This document shows positions 53,729 through 61,815 of a stretch of DNA of 64,000 nucleotides, one piece after another. Each line of letters begins with the position of its first letter. Position 1 is the first letter of the stretch. The notes beneath the pieces were generated by a model that had not been told where the DNA came from, searched no databases, and saw only the letters and a program-made list of their open reading frames with translations. The position numbers and the translations under genes are program-made. Origin of the DNA: Candidatus Bathyarchaeota archaeon (lineage in GTDB: Archaea; Thermoproteota; Bathyarchaeia; TCS64); assembly GCA_018396865.1 (NCBI GenBank), contig JAGTRB010000001.1, forward strand, positions 1 through 64,000, written 5' to 3'.

Positions 53729-54061
53729 ATGTTTTTTGAAGGTTTTTGGATGGAAGAGAATGATGCAATCGATATATGGCTTTCTTCAATATCAGAAAAA
53801 TTGGTCAACCTTAATCTGGACTCAGTGGCCGTCTTCTTCCTCGAGACCTTTGGGCCTATGAGCAATGTCTGGAGCCAGCTGGGTAGACTCCATCTACAGC
53901 CTTTATTGATCCTCCTAGGCCCTTCCGGGGAGAGGCTGATGAGCTTCCTAGAGAAGCCAGAGAACCTAGAGAGGTTTTTGAAGAAGATAGAGGAGGCGAG
54001 GGAGAGAAAAACGAGAAGGCCGTGGATGGGCGGTCTATTTAGAAGGTTATTTAGATCTTAA
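53729..54061 (+). CDS. Small helical protein, diverged member of the three-gene family
   Basis: This is a 110-residue protein related to those at 12966 and 54669. Shared features are an acidic, helical start, VAVFFLETFGPMSNVWSQLG then RLHLQPLL (compare ESIKPLTYIGGQMG then RFFLSPFL), and EKPENLERFLKKIEEAR followed by a basic tail (RRPWMGGLFRRLFRS). The GGQMGRFF core is altered to WSQLGRLH, so it is the most diverged copy. A TTTATTT block lies about 20 bases before the ATG, with AAGGGG just before it. It follows cassette C by 220 bases in the same direction. Unknown function; the basic C-terminus may bind membrane lipid heads or nucleic acid. Confidence 0.7.
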   Translation: MFFEGFWMEENDAIDIWLSSISEKLVNLNLDSVAVFFLETFGPMSNVWSQLGRLHLQPLLILLGPSGERLMSFLEKPENLERFLKKIEEARERKTRRPWMGGLFRRLFRS

Positions 54062-54220
54062 CTCCTCATCTAAGAGATTGATGATCATCGATAACTTCAC
54101 TATTCCAAGCAGCAAACCCTTAGCTTCGCACTCAAACATCATATAAATATCAAGTTTTTTTTCAAGATCCCATTCTCCAAATTTTTAGATCATGGTTAAA
54201 ATATTAATATAAATATTAAT

Positions 54221-54631
54221 ATGATCCGAAGCATGGGGAGAGGTAGGGGTCCAACCATCACTGATTACATGGCAGGGGCGCTTCTAGCCAATGGGCCTAT
54301 ATGGATGTGGAGGATGGCCATAGGTTATTTCTCGGACTGGTTTTCAGCCCTCCCATCGGCTCTGCTTGGGGGGGTATCCCTCATCATAGATGTGGCTGGG
54401 GGAAGCCTGGCATCCTACCTTGTCTGTAATAGGGCCGAGAAAGGGCCCCTCCTAGCAGCTTTGAAGCTGATAGCGGCAGAATGGGCCTTCTACATCATGA
54501 TGATGATATCAACTATTCCAGAGCCCTCCCTAGGCCAAGCCTCACTATCCCTCATCTGCTTCATTGTAGGAGGCTTTTTAGGGGCCTACCTCTCCACGAA
54601 GAGGAGGCTCAGGAGGCCGAGCGGAGATTAA
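54221..54631 (+). CDS. Small membrane protein beside cassette C
   Basis: This is a 136-residue protein with three to four predicted helices and a basic C-terminus (STKRRLRRPSGD). The first loop, TITDYMAGALLANGPIWMWR, is aromatic-rich. No family is recognised. It lies between two members of the small helical protein family, 160 bases after one and 37 bases before the other, and may belong to the same local system. ATG at 54221 overlaps an AT-rich promoter stretch; ATG at 54233 is an alternative. Function unknown. Confidence 0.65.
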   Translation: MIRSMGRGRGPTITDYMAGALLANGPIWMWRMAIGYFSDWFSALPSALLGGVSLIIDVAGGSLASYLVCNRAEKGPLLAALKLIAAEWAFYIMMMISTIPEPSLGQASLSLICFIVGGFLGAYLSTKRRLRRPSGD

Positions 54632-54668
54632 GCCTCAATATTTAAATCAGAAAGATACACAGCTCATA

Positions 54669-55043
54669 TTGAGTCCATTGTACTGGGATGTTGAGGTCTC
54701 TCCTGAGGAGGAGGAGGAGATCATCAGGAAGGCCGCGGACCTGATTCACAGGTATGGGATGGATGTTGCCGCCATCCTCTTCATCGAGAGCATAAAACCC
54801 CTCACCTACATAGGAGGCCAGATGGGACGCTTCTTCCTCTCGCCATTCCTCCCAGCCTTCGGAGAGAGAATTGGAAGGGGAGGAGAGAAGTTCTTCACGG
54901 TGTTCGAGAAGAGGGAGAACGTCGAGAAGCTCTTAAGGCTGCTAGAGGAGAAGGCAAAAGAGGAGGAGAAGCCGAAGGAGGAGAGGAGACCTGAGGCCCA
55001 GGGAGAGAAAAAGAGAGGTTGGAGGCGGTTCCTTCCCTTCTAG
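54669..55043 (+). CDS. Small helical protein, close relative of the protein at 12966
   Basis: This is a 124-residue protein, the same length as its relative at 12966. SPEEEEEIIRKAADLI, IKPLTYIGGQMGRFFLSPFL, GEKFFTVFEKRENVEKLLRL and a Lys/Glu-rich tail ending RRFLPF line up position by position. The start is TTG; the TATTTAAA core at 54639-54646 lies 26 bases upstream and no Shine-Dalgarno is present, so the message is leaderless, as at 12966. The Phe- and Gly-rich middle may be a re-entrant or peripheral membrane segment. Unknown function; position near cassette C, with the relative near cassette A, suggests a shared system. Confidence 0.75.
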   Translation: MSPLYWDVEVSPEEEEEIIRKAADLIHRYGMDVAAILFIESIKPLTYIGGQMGRFFLSPFLPAFGERIGRGGEKFFTVFEKRENVEKLLRLLEEKAKEEEKPKEERRPEAQGEKKRGWRRFLPF

Positions 55044-55205
55044 CAATATAAAATCAAGGTATTTCAACTAATGAAATTACAACTATGGAGGTATAAATTA
55101 AGAGTGCATTTGCGAAAGCTCTTGCTGGGATATCAGAGGAAGTTATTCCTAGATAAATTTATGTTAGATGGCTTCATTTAAAATTGAAATTTGCGCGGTG
55201 TCTTG

Positions 55206-55874
55206 ATGGTAGAAGAGATCGACGACCTCATAGAGCTGATATCAGATGAAAGGCTCAGGACCATAGTTAGACTCCTCCTTCAGGAGCCAAGAATAGAATT
55301 CGAGGGAAAGAGACTCAGCCTAGGAGAAGCCCCAGCGGGCTCAAGAGTTCACCACTCATACAGTGGTGGGCTGCTGGAGCATACCATCGCCGTCGTAAAG
55401 TTGGCCAAGACCCTGAGCGACATCGTTGAGCAGGTCTACGATTGCAGGGTCAATAGGGATCTAGTTCTAGCAGGAGCCCTTATACATGACACCATGAAGA
55501 GATATGTATATGTTCCAGACGAGAAGGGAGGATTCTCTCCATCCCCCCTAGGTGAGCGAATAGACCATCTAACCCTCCTCATCGCAGAGATGTATAGGTT
55601 AGGATGTCCCCTAGACCTAATTCACGTGGTTGCATCCCACCACGGCGACGCCAGCCCCATCAGCCCGAGGACCATAGAGGCCCTCATAGTCAGTATTGCA
55701 GACTACGCAGACTCGGAGATGAACAGGAAGGTTCAGAGAGCAGCGGAGTACATCCTAGAAAATGCTGGAGAGATCCTCAAGCCCAGATCCTCAAAAGAGG
55801 CTTTCAGGATCCTGAAGACTAAGGCTGAGGAGGGCATCGAAGGGGTCCGCAGGCTTCTACACGGAGAAGCCTAA
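55206..55874 (+). CDS. HD-domain hydrolase
   Basis: This is an HD-superfamily metal-dependent phosphohydrolase of about 222 residues. Ligands in order: His in GGLLEHTIAVVKLA, the HD pair in GALIHDTMKRYVY, His-His in VVASHHGDASP, and Asp in VSIADYADSEM. The N-terminal 35 residues are helical. ATG at 55206 is preferred to TTG at 55191, which would add five residues. Substrate could be a nucleotide, cyclic nucleotide or RNA end. It is upstream of tRNA-Ser, 31 bases away, on the same strand, and follows the small helical protein after about 160 bases. Confidence 0.85.
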   Translation: MVEEIDDLIELISDERLRTIVRLLLQEPRIEFEGKRLSLGEAPAGSRVHHSYSGGLLEHTIAVVKLAKTLSDIVEQVYDCRVNRDLVLAGALIHDTMKRYVYVPDEKGGFSPSPLGERIDHLTLLIAEMYRLGCPLDLIHVVASHHGDASPISPRTIEALIVSIADYADSEMNRKVQRAAEYILENAGEILKPRSSKEAFRILKTKAEEGIEGVRRLLHGEA

Positions 55875-55905
55875 AAAGGGAGATTTCATCTCTCTATTTC
55901 GGGGG

Positions 55906-55990
55906 GCCGCGGTGCCAGAGTGGTCATTGGGCTGGTCTCGAAAACCAGTGGCCTCGAGCCTCAAGGGTTCAAATCCCTTCCGCGGCGCCA
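55906..55990 (+). tRNA. tRNA-Ser (anticodon CGA)
   Basis: An 85-nt tRNA with a long variable arm. The acceptor GCCGCGG pairs with CCGCGGC before the G73 discriminator, and CCA is encoded. The anticodon stem CTGGT/ACCAG holds loop CTCGAAA, giving anticodon CGA. The T arm is AGGGTTCAAATCCCTT. There is no intron. The variable arm (about 13 nt, TGGCCTCGAGCCT) is typical of class II serine tRNAs. Confidence 0.97.
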
Positions 55991-56173
55991 CAAATAACCC
56001 TGCGGCATCTCCGACCCCTTTAGCATTGTGAGGAGATAGGTTGAAAAGATTGAGGATGAAATGGTAGTCCACCCCACGCCTTAGAGCTGGTTTATCGAGG
56101 GTCAATACTGACCGTTAAGGATGATCCATTGTAGGAAATACTGCTGAATAAGAAGTTCATTGCGATGAAGAAC

Positions 56174-56890
56174 TTAATCCTGTTTTCCCAGAAACTTTCT
56201 CACGAGATCCGATAGGGTGTCCACGGCCCTAGTGAGTTCTCGCCTAGTCTCCAAGGACTCCTTCTGCAGCGTCTCGAGGACCTGGGTCAGCTTAGCTGAT
56301 ATCTCCCCATACCTCCCCTCCAAGGTCTTGAAGTTCTTGTTAGTCTCTCCAGCGAAGCCTCTAAACTCCTGCCTGTAATCTTCGAACTCTTGCCTATAGT
56401 CCTTAAACTCCTGCCTGTAATCTTCGAACTCTTGCCTATAGTCCTTAAACTCCTGCCTGTAATCTTCGAACTCTTGCCTATAGTCCTTAAACTCTCCTCT
56501 GAGGTCCTTCACCTCCCTTATCGTCTCGTCTTGTTTCTCGATCATCCTTCCCCCGTACTCCGCGATCTTAGCTAGCTGTGTCGCGGTTAGATAGCGGTAG
56601 TAGGATTCGGTTCTCATAACTGTGCCCTCATAATCCTCAACGTATATCCTCTCGACGACGGCCCTCTCAGGTCTTCTCCTCACCGCCACCTCTAGGAAGG
56701 CCTTGACCTTATCCTCATAGTCCTCAACTAGAACCTCGACAGCCTCCGCCCCATCTACGTATAAGTTCTCCGCGGAGAATCTCTCCACCTCCAAGGACTC
56801 CGCAATCCCGAGCAGGAGAGGACGATAACCGACATCATGCACCTTACCTCCCATTATGATCATCTTCCTCCTCATCCTTTCTCCTTTCAT
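56174..56890 (-). CDS. Acylphosphatase-like domain fused to a repeat coiled coil
   Basis: This is a 238-residue protein. Residues about 10-95 form an acylphosphatase-like domain: GGKVHDVGYRPLLLGIAESL supplies the phosphate-binding loop and catalytic Arg, and FSAENLYVDGAEAVEV supplies the Asn. From about 115 to 235 it is a long coiled coil. Its core is DYRQEFE/DYRQEFK repeats of 14 residues, encoded by an exact 42-bp tandem repeat, present three times. The function of this architecture is unknown; similar proteins occur in hyperthermophilic archaea. The start is ATG at 56890; later ATGs are possible. Confidence 0.75.
   Translation of the reverse strand: MKGERMRRKMIIMGGKVHDVGYRPLLLGIAESLEVERFSAENLYVDGAEAVEVLVEDYEDKVKAFLEVAVRRRPERAVVERIYVEDYEGTVMRTESYYRYLTATQLAKIAEYGGRMIEKQDETIREVKDLRGEFKDYRQEFEDYRQEFKDYRQEFEDYRQEFKDYRQEFEDYRQEFRGFAGETNKNFKTLEGRYGEISAKLTQVLETLQKESLETRRELTRAVDTLSDLVRKFLGKQD
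56366..56491 (-). repeat. Three identical 42-bp tandem repeats inside a gene
   Basis: Units start at 56366, 56408 and 56450 and are identical base for base. Each encodes 14 residues (EFEDYRQ plus EFKDYRQ), two coiled-coil heptads. Identity at silent sites means the array arose or was homogenised recently. Confidence 0.85.
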
Positions 56891-57255
56891 CCCATATCCT
56901 CCTATAGATGTATGGTCTCAGCTATAACATCTGATCATAATCTTCGCAATTTATAAGCCGCGCGCTAAGATGAAGCGTCAAACATCCGGTATATCCATGA
57001 CCTCGATTGAAACTTCCATGGACGAGGCCTTCGGGATTCCCAGTTTTCAACCCCTGGGGTTTCATCATATGGAGTTTTGGTTATGTCAGGCCAGCCTTAG
57101 TGTAAAGGCCAGCTTTATGCTCCGCCTCAATATGTTCATGGCTCAGTTATGGTTTGGTTATGGTCTGCCTCAGCATCTTTAATAGACTTCATTATGAGGT
57201 TTTTAGGTTTAGAAATTGTTTTAAGCTGGTTCTTGTAGTTTTTTGCGGTGATTAT

Positions 57256-58098
57256 TTGACTGTCAAGATCGAGCTTATTGGTTTGAGTAGTATTCCAGAG
57301 GTGAGGGCTGGTGATGATGTTGGAAGGCTCATTTATGAGGCTCTTCAGAGAGAGGGTGTTGGAATTAGAGATGGCGATATTATTGTGATCACTCATAAGA
57401 TTGTTAGTAAGGCTAATGGTCTCATCATAGATCTAAGTTCGGTTACGCCTAGCGAGCGGGCGGTAGAGATAGGGAAGATGACCGGTAAGGATCCAAGATT
57501 TGTTGAGGTCATTTTGCGTGAGGCTAAGAGGATATTGTATGTCAGGCCACCATTCATCATCACAGAGACTCATTTCGGCCATGTCTGCCTGAATGCAGGT
57601 GTGGATAGGTCTAACGTTGCTGGAAGCGAGGAGATTTGTGCTCTTCTTCCGAGAGATCCAGATGAGGAGGCTAAGAAAATCAGGAATAGACTCATTGAGC
57701 TATGTGGTTTCAGGAAGATTGCTGTCGTTATTAGTGACACATATAGTAGACCCCATAGGTATGCTCAGATAGATATGGCCATAGGAATATCGGGGTTGAA
57801 TCCTGTTGTGAACTATAGGGGTAGGACTGATGCTTATGGTTATAGATTGAGATTCAAGATGCAGGCGGTGGGTGACGAATTTGCAGCTGCAGCTGAATTG
57901 GTCATCGGACAGACCATCGAGCGTACACCGGTGGTTATAATTAGGGGCTATAATTGGGAGCTTGATGAGGGGTCCTCGGCAAAACAGATGAGCCTGATAA
58001 AGCTGGGATATAAATGCATATTTGAAGGAGTGTCGATCGTTCCCGAGAAGCCAGGAATCTCCAAAAGATCAGATCTAGATGATTGGGGAATAACGTGA
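57256..58098 (+). CDS. cofE: Coenzyme F420-0:L-glutamate ligase
   Basis: This 280-residue enzyme adds glutamates to F420-0. Matching segments are IELIGLSSIPEVRAGDDVG at the N-terminus, GDIIVITHKIVSKANG near 50, ETHFGHVCLNAGVDRSNV near 112, and ISDTYSRPHRYAQIDMAIG near 160. GRTDAYGYRLRFKMQAVGD carries the metal and substrate residues. The TTG at 57256 has GGTGAT just upstream and gives the family's start; an ATG at 57154 would add 34 unrelated residues. Presence indicates F420 in this organism. Other cof genes are not in the window. Its codons are more AT-rich than those of its neighbours. Confidence 0.92.
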   Translation: MTVKIELIGLSSIPEVRAGDDVGRLIYEALQREGVGIRDGDIIVITHKIVSKANGLIIDLSSVTPSERAVEIGKMTGKDPRFVEVILREAKRILYVRPPFIITETHFGHVCLNAGVDRSNVAGSEEICALLPRDPDEEAKKIRNRLIELCGFRKIAVVISDTYSRPHRYAQIDMAIGISGLNPVVNYRGRTDAYGYRLRFKMQAVGDEFAAAAELVIGQTIERTPVVIIRGYNWELDEGSSAKQMSLIKLGYKCIFEGVSIVPEKPGISKRSDLDDWGIT

Positions 58099-58123
58099 AA
58101 GCACCTGGGCTTGGTTCAGTGCC

Positions 58124-58549
58124 TCAGATGTCGAAGACCACTCTTACTATCCAGCCTTGTTCTTCCCTCTTTATCCTCATTTCGTGGTAGGTCACAGCCT
58201 TAACGACGACGCCGGATCTATGCCTCTCTGGGTCGAACCTCTCCCCTCGACAGACAGCCATGAGCCTAAAGGCCTCCAAGTCCATTTGAACCTCGATTTC
58301 GGAGAAGACGAGGAGCTCCACATCGTGGATGTAGAGGAGTTCGTTCAAAAAGTCGAAGAGGAGGCCCTCTAAATCCTCGCTGGAAACCTCGAAGCTCCGC
58401 ACCTCCTTGGGTTTTATAGCCTCGAGGGGTGTCATAGCGTTGAAGGCTGCCAGGGCGGCGTTAGCGAAAGCCTCATCCATTGTGGAGCCATAGGCCTCTA
58501 CAGTTAGATCAGCCGGAGGTCCATCCTCGGGATATCTGAACTTACTCAT
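58124..58549 (-). CDS. Archease
   Basis: This protein of about 141 residues belongs to the archease family, which helps the tRNA ligase RtcB through GTP/guanylation-dependent turnover. PPADLTVEAYGSTMDEAFAN replaces the usual H-T-A-D-I start, so the metal-binding His-Thr segment is altered while the Asp remains. ALAAFNAMTPLEAI, LLFDFLNELLYIHDVE and VVKAVTYHEMRI follow in family order. ATG at 58549 is chosen because GGAGGG lies about 8 bases upstream; GTG at 58564 would add five residues. RtcB is not in this window. Convergent with cofE. Confidence 0.85.
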   Translation of the reverse strand: MSKFRYPEDGPPADLTVEAYGSTMDEAFANAALAAFNAMTPLEAIKPKEVRSFEVSSEDLEGLLFDFLNELLYIHDVELLVFSEIEVQMDLEAFRLMAVCRGERFDPERHRSGVVVKAVTYHEMRIKREEQGWIVRVVFDI

Positions 58550-59052
58550 CGAATTCCCTCCCACTCCATATCGAATGAAGGCCTAGTTATATCGTATATT
58601 ACCGTGATGACCTTCGGAGCCTCATTAATCTTCTGGGAGGGAGGGCAAGTTTCTAAGGGGTCTTGGAGTTCGTGGCCGTCCCGTCTACGCTCTCTACGAA
58701 ACGGATTGCTACGACCCATCCCATACGCCTTTTCATCCTTTTCTTCTTCATCATCATAGTGTCAGTGAGGCTGTGAAGTACTGCCACAGCTTTCTTCTGA
58801 TGCCGGAGGCTTCCATCTTCTCCCAGAGTTATGGGGTCAGCCACCCCAAAATATCCAGTTTCTCCTCGGTGACCTCTTCCCAATTTGTTGAGGATTTCTC
58901 AGGAGAGGTAATAGAAAGCATCGAGTGAAATGGGGTTTTGATTTTTCGAGCTTCAAACAAACCTTATTCGGATCGGGGGGCTTCCCCGCTTCAGAAATGT
59001 TAAAATGCTCATTCATCTATCTCTTTCCCGGATAAATTGCGAGGTCTATTCC
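58550..59052. other. Gap between archease and CBS gene, no gene supported
   Basis: An open frame at 58653-58883 (minus) was examined and not accepted. A short AT-rich part near 58900-59000 probably holds the promoter for the CBS gene. Nothing else recognised. Confidence 0.4.
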
Positions 59053-59472
59053 ATGAGCGGAATTCTCCTTGTTAGGGATGTAATGACCAGAGGGGTTAAG
59101 ACCATCCGCCCCGAGGATACGGTCCTCGAGGCTGTCTCGAAGATGAATAAGTTCCATATAGGCTCCGTCGTGGTCACGAATAATGGGAGGCCCATAGGGA
59201 TCATAACGGAGAGGGACATCTTGGTGAAGGTGGTTGAGCCCCGCGTGGACCCAGCATCTGTAAGGGTTAAGGATGTTATGTCGAAACCTGTCATAACAAT
59301 AGAGCCCAACGCAGCGGTAGAGGAGGCGGCGAGGATCATGGCCAAAGCTAAGATAAAGAAGCTTCCAGTCATCGAGGGAGGCAAGCTTTTGGGCATAGTC
59401 ACAACTACCGACATAGTAAGGGCCAATCCAACCCAGGTGGGGATCCTTGAAGAGCTCCTTAGAGTGAGGTGA
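59053..59472 (+). CDS. Two-CBS-domain protein
   Basis: This protein of about 139 residues is made of two CBS motifs: VRDVMTRGVKTIRPEDTV and GRPIGIITERDILVKV, then VKDVMSKPVITIEPNAAV and GKLLGIVTTTDIV. CBS pairs bind adenine nucleotides or similar ligands and act as energy or ligand sensors. ATG at 59053 has GAGGT 7-8 bases upstream; the longer frame from 59005 lacks one. It overlaps or abuts the nitroreductase gene, so the pair is an operon. The partner it regulates is not evident; redox regulation of the nitroreductase is only a guess. Confidence 0.88.
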   Translation: MSGILLVRDVMTRGVKTIRPEDTVLEAVSKMNKFHIGSVVVTNNGRPIGIITERDILVKVVEPRVDPASVRVKDVMSKPVITIEPNAAVEEAARIMAKAKIKKLPVIEGGKLLGIVTTTDIVRANPTQVGILEELLRVR

Positions 59473-59477
59473 AAATC

Positions 59478-59978
59478 ATGGAGTTCCTAGAGCTGGTCAG
59501 GAAGAGGAGGAGCATAAGGAAGTACAAGCCAGATCCGGTACCCCAAGAGGATCTAGAATATGTTCTAGAGGCCGCGAGGCTGGCGCCCAGCTGGGGGAAC
59601 AGGCAGTGCTGGAGATTCATCGTCGTGAAGGATACGTTGAAGAAGAGGGCGATATCCCAGAGGGACTGGGTGGCGGAGGCTCCCGCCATAATTGTGGGAT
59701 GTGCAGACCCCAACCTCTCAGGGGCGAGATTCGGACAGCAGTACTACATGCTGGATATGGGCATAGCCATGGAGCACATCATGCTCGCCGCCGCCGAGAA
59801 AGGATTAGGAACCTGTTGGATCGGGGGGCAGTTCGACGAGGAAACCGTGAAGAGGGTTCTAGGAGTGCCACAGGAGATAAGGGTGGTCGCCATGACCCCA
59901 ATAGGATACCCGGCTGAGGAGCCCACGCCGAGAGGAAGGAAAGAACTTAGGGAGATAGTCAACTACGATAAATGGTGA
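59478..59978 (+). CDS. Nitroreductase family protein
   Basis: This is an FMN-dependent nitroreductase of about 166 residues. FLELVRKRRSIRKYKPDPVP is the N-terminal signature, AARLAPSWGNRQCWRFIVV the FMN- and substrate-site segment, and AAEKGLGTCWIGG the C-terminal one. GAGGTGA a few bases before the ATG at 59478 supports this start over GTG at 59469. It follows the CBS gene directly. The length is typical for the small archaeal form, shorter than the relative at the window start. Physiological substrate unknown. Confidence 0.9.
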   Translation: MEFLELVRKRRSIRKYKPDPVPQEDLEYVLEAARLAPSWGNRQCWRFIVVKDTLKKRAISQRDWVAEAPAIIVGCADPNLSGARFGQQYYMLDMGIAMEHIMLAAAEKGLGTCWIGGQFDEETVKRVLGVPQEIRVVAMTPIGYPAEEPTPRGRKELREIVNYDKW

Positions 59979-60123
59979 ACATATAGAGCTCAAGTGACCG
60001 GAGAGGAGCTAAAGGCCCCAATTCGAGAATTTCCACTAACCAATCATATGTCGGTCAATCCAACAGCACCTAAGCCTAAGAGAATTTGGGGGCTATCTTA
60101 AGCCTTGGATTGGTTTTCTGAAC

Positions 60124-60810
60124 CTAGAGGGCCCTTAATCTCCTTCTTAGAGCTGGCCTCCTCCTAGAAAGTTCATCGAATACCTCTCCGAAGCTCTCAT
60201 CAGGTTTGAGGGTCCTCTTTACGAAGACGCCGGTTCTCCCCACTCTTTCCCGCCTCTTCAAGGTTCTCACCCTGTCCTTCACAGCCTCGAGGCTTATTCC
60301 CAGCAACTTGGCCACGGCCCCCTCTCTACCTATGATGGAGGACTCCACGTGGCCTCTGGCCGTAGGTGTAATTAGCATAAGGCGCTTGTCCACCCCTAAG
60401 ACCCTAACCCCTTTACTCAGCTGGTATATACCTACCGAGCCTGCGAATCCGTAGAACTCGAGCTCGACCGGTTTCATCTCCACGAGGGGGAAGGAGTAGC
60501 TCCTCCTCTCACCGACGGTTATGTACCCCTTTGCTGCATAGGATGGGGTTGCCTGGATGATCTCCCTCTTCAACACCTTGAACCCAAACCTCTCAAGGGC
60601 GAACTCTAGGATGGAGGGGTTGGGGGGGTTGGGGATGAATATGTCTATGTCGCTGCTTGCTGAGACATCACCCCTGGCGATGCTCCCATAGGCTAATGCC
60701 TCTACGCCCATCGAGGAGAGAGCCTCCATCATGGCTCTAGCCTCCTCTCTCAGGAGTTTGAAGAGGCTCCACCTCCCCTCATCATATACTATCTCAAACC
60801 CCTCCTCCAT
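60124..60810 (-). CDS. Nucleotidyltransferase-domain protein with a C-terminal basic region
   Basis: This is a 228-residue protein with a polymerase-beta-type nucleotidyltransferase domain: AYGSIARGDVSASSDIDIFI holds the GSxxRG loop and the D-x-D metal aspartates near residues 42-58. The middle carries two further strands (MKPVELEFYGFAG). The C-terminal 80 residues are helical and basic, with ISLEAVKDRVRTLKRRERVG resembling a winged-helix or RNA-binding element. It is longer than the minimal MNT antitoxins and no HEPN partner is near, so a stand-alone enzyme is more likely. Start ATG at 60810. Substrate unknown. Confidence 0.78.
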   Translation of the reverse strand: MEEGFEIVYDEGRWSLFKLLREEARAMMEALSSMGVEALAYGSIARGDVSASSDIDIFIPNPPNPSILEFALERFGFKVLKREIIQATPSYAAKGYITVGERRSYSFPLVEMKPVELEFYGFAGSVGIYQLSKGVRVLGVDKRLMLITPTARGHVESSIIGREGAVAKLLGISLEAVKDRVRTLKRRERVGRTGVFVKRTLKPDESFGEVFDELSRRRPALRRRLRAL

Positions 60811-60941
60811 TGAGGCTCCTAAGAAACTATATTCTTAAGGGTGTAATTTTAGCTATGATTTTAAAATCTTGAAATCGATATGAATGGAGTTAATGGAGGC
60901 CAAGAGAAACGGACTATGAAGCCCTCCTCATAATCCTCCTC

Positions 60942-61754
60942 ATGACCCTAGGGTGGATAGTATTCTACATCTCGGCATATCTCCTGAAGCTGGATAGATT
61001 CGGCTTCGAGGTCCATCCGCTCTACGCCTTTTACAAGTCAACAAGGCTGAACTCCTTCATAGAGAATCTGGGTCGGCTATGCCCTGGGCTTTGGAGGGTT
61101 CTGGGGAATATAGGTGTGGCTGCCTCTGTGGGCCAGATAATCTTCATGTCTTATCTCCTCTTCATCAACCTCTACAGGTTCTTCTACCTCCCCGAGAGGG
61201 CCTCTCCGGTTATGCCCCTTATCCCCGGCGTCACCATAAGGACGGAGAGCCTTCCATGGTTCCTCGCCGCCGCAGGGGTCGTAATTCTCCTTCACGAATT
61301 ATCCCACGGTGTCCAGTGCGTGGTAGAGGAGGTACCTATAAGATCATCGGCCATACTTGTAGCTGTTGTAACTTTCGGAGGCGCAGTTGAACCCGATGAG
61401 GAGAAGCTTGAGAAGGCCGCGACATCCTCTAAGATGAGGATCTTCGCAGCGGGCTCCATGGTCAACCTAGCCACAGGCATATTCCTGATAATGTTCTTCA
61501 TCCTGTTAGGAGGCGTACTCCCTGAGCCGGTCTACATCTTCCTCCAATGGGTCTACTTCCTTTCCATAAACATAGCCCTCGTGAATATGCTGCCAATTCA
61601 TCCACTGGATGGGGGGAGGATCTTCAAGGCCTTCATATCCAAATGGCAGAGAGGAGGGAAAATAATTGAAAGGGTCACCATGTATAGCTTCATCATCCTA
61701 ATGGCATCTAACCTAATCCTCAGCCTCATCAGGTTTGGATTCATCCCCATATAG
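60942..61754 (+). CDS. Site-2 protease family (M50) membrane metalloprotease
   Basis: This is a 270-residue M50-type intramembrane zinc protease with about six helices. HELSH (HExxH) lies at about residue 117 in VVILLHELSHGVQC, and the third zinc ligand is Asp in NMLPIHPLDGGRIF near 220. The ATG at 60942 is within the first helix as judged by homologues; an in-frame extension upstream (EALLIILL before the Met) has no start codon and is bounded by a stop about 15 codons earlier. The true start may be a rare codon or may involve a frameshift. S2P-type enzymes release membrane-bound regulators or clear signal peptides. It is followed by the SRP RNA after about 60 bases. Confidence 0.85.
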   Translation: MTLGWIVFYISAYLLKLDRFGFEVHPLYAFYKSTRLNSFIENLGRLCPGLWRVLGNIGVAASVGQIIFMSYLLFINLYRFFYLPERASPVMPLIPGVTIRTESLPWFLAAAGVVILLHELSHGVQCVVEEVPIRSSAILVAVVTFGGAVEPDEEKLEKAATSSKMRIFAAGSMVNLATGIFLIMFFILLGGVLPEPVYIFLQWVYFLSINIALVNMLPIHPLDGGRIFKAFISKWQRGGKIIERVTMYSFIILMASNLILSLIRFGFIPI

Positions 61755-61815
61755 TTAAAGGGGCTCCCAGCAAGTTGGAACAAAAAGATTTATCCCACCA
61801 ATCCCTAACTCCTAG

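Noticed and set aside
56366-56491. CRISPR array
   Set aside because: The repeats are head-to-tail without spacers and lie in frame inside a coiled-coil gene.
56970-57182. Open frame before cofE, and the longer cofE start at 57154
   Set aside because: The translation is Met/Phe-rich without features, and GGTGAT directly before TTG 57256 fixes the cofE start.
58653-58883. 76-codon open frame on the minus strand
   Set aside because: Low-complexity Met/Lys stretch, no promoter or ribosome-binding site, no recognisable family.
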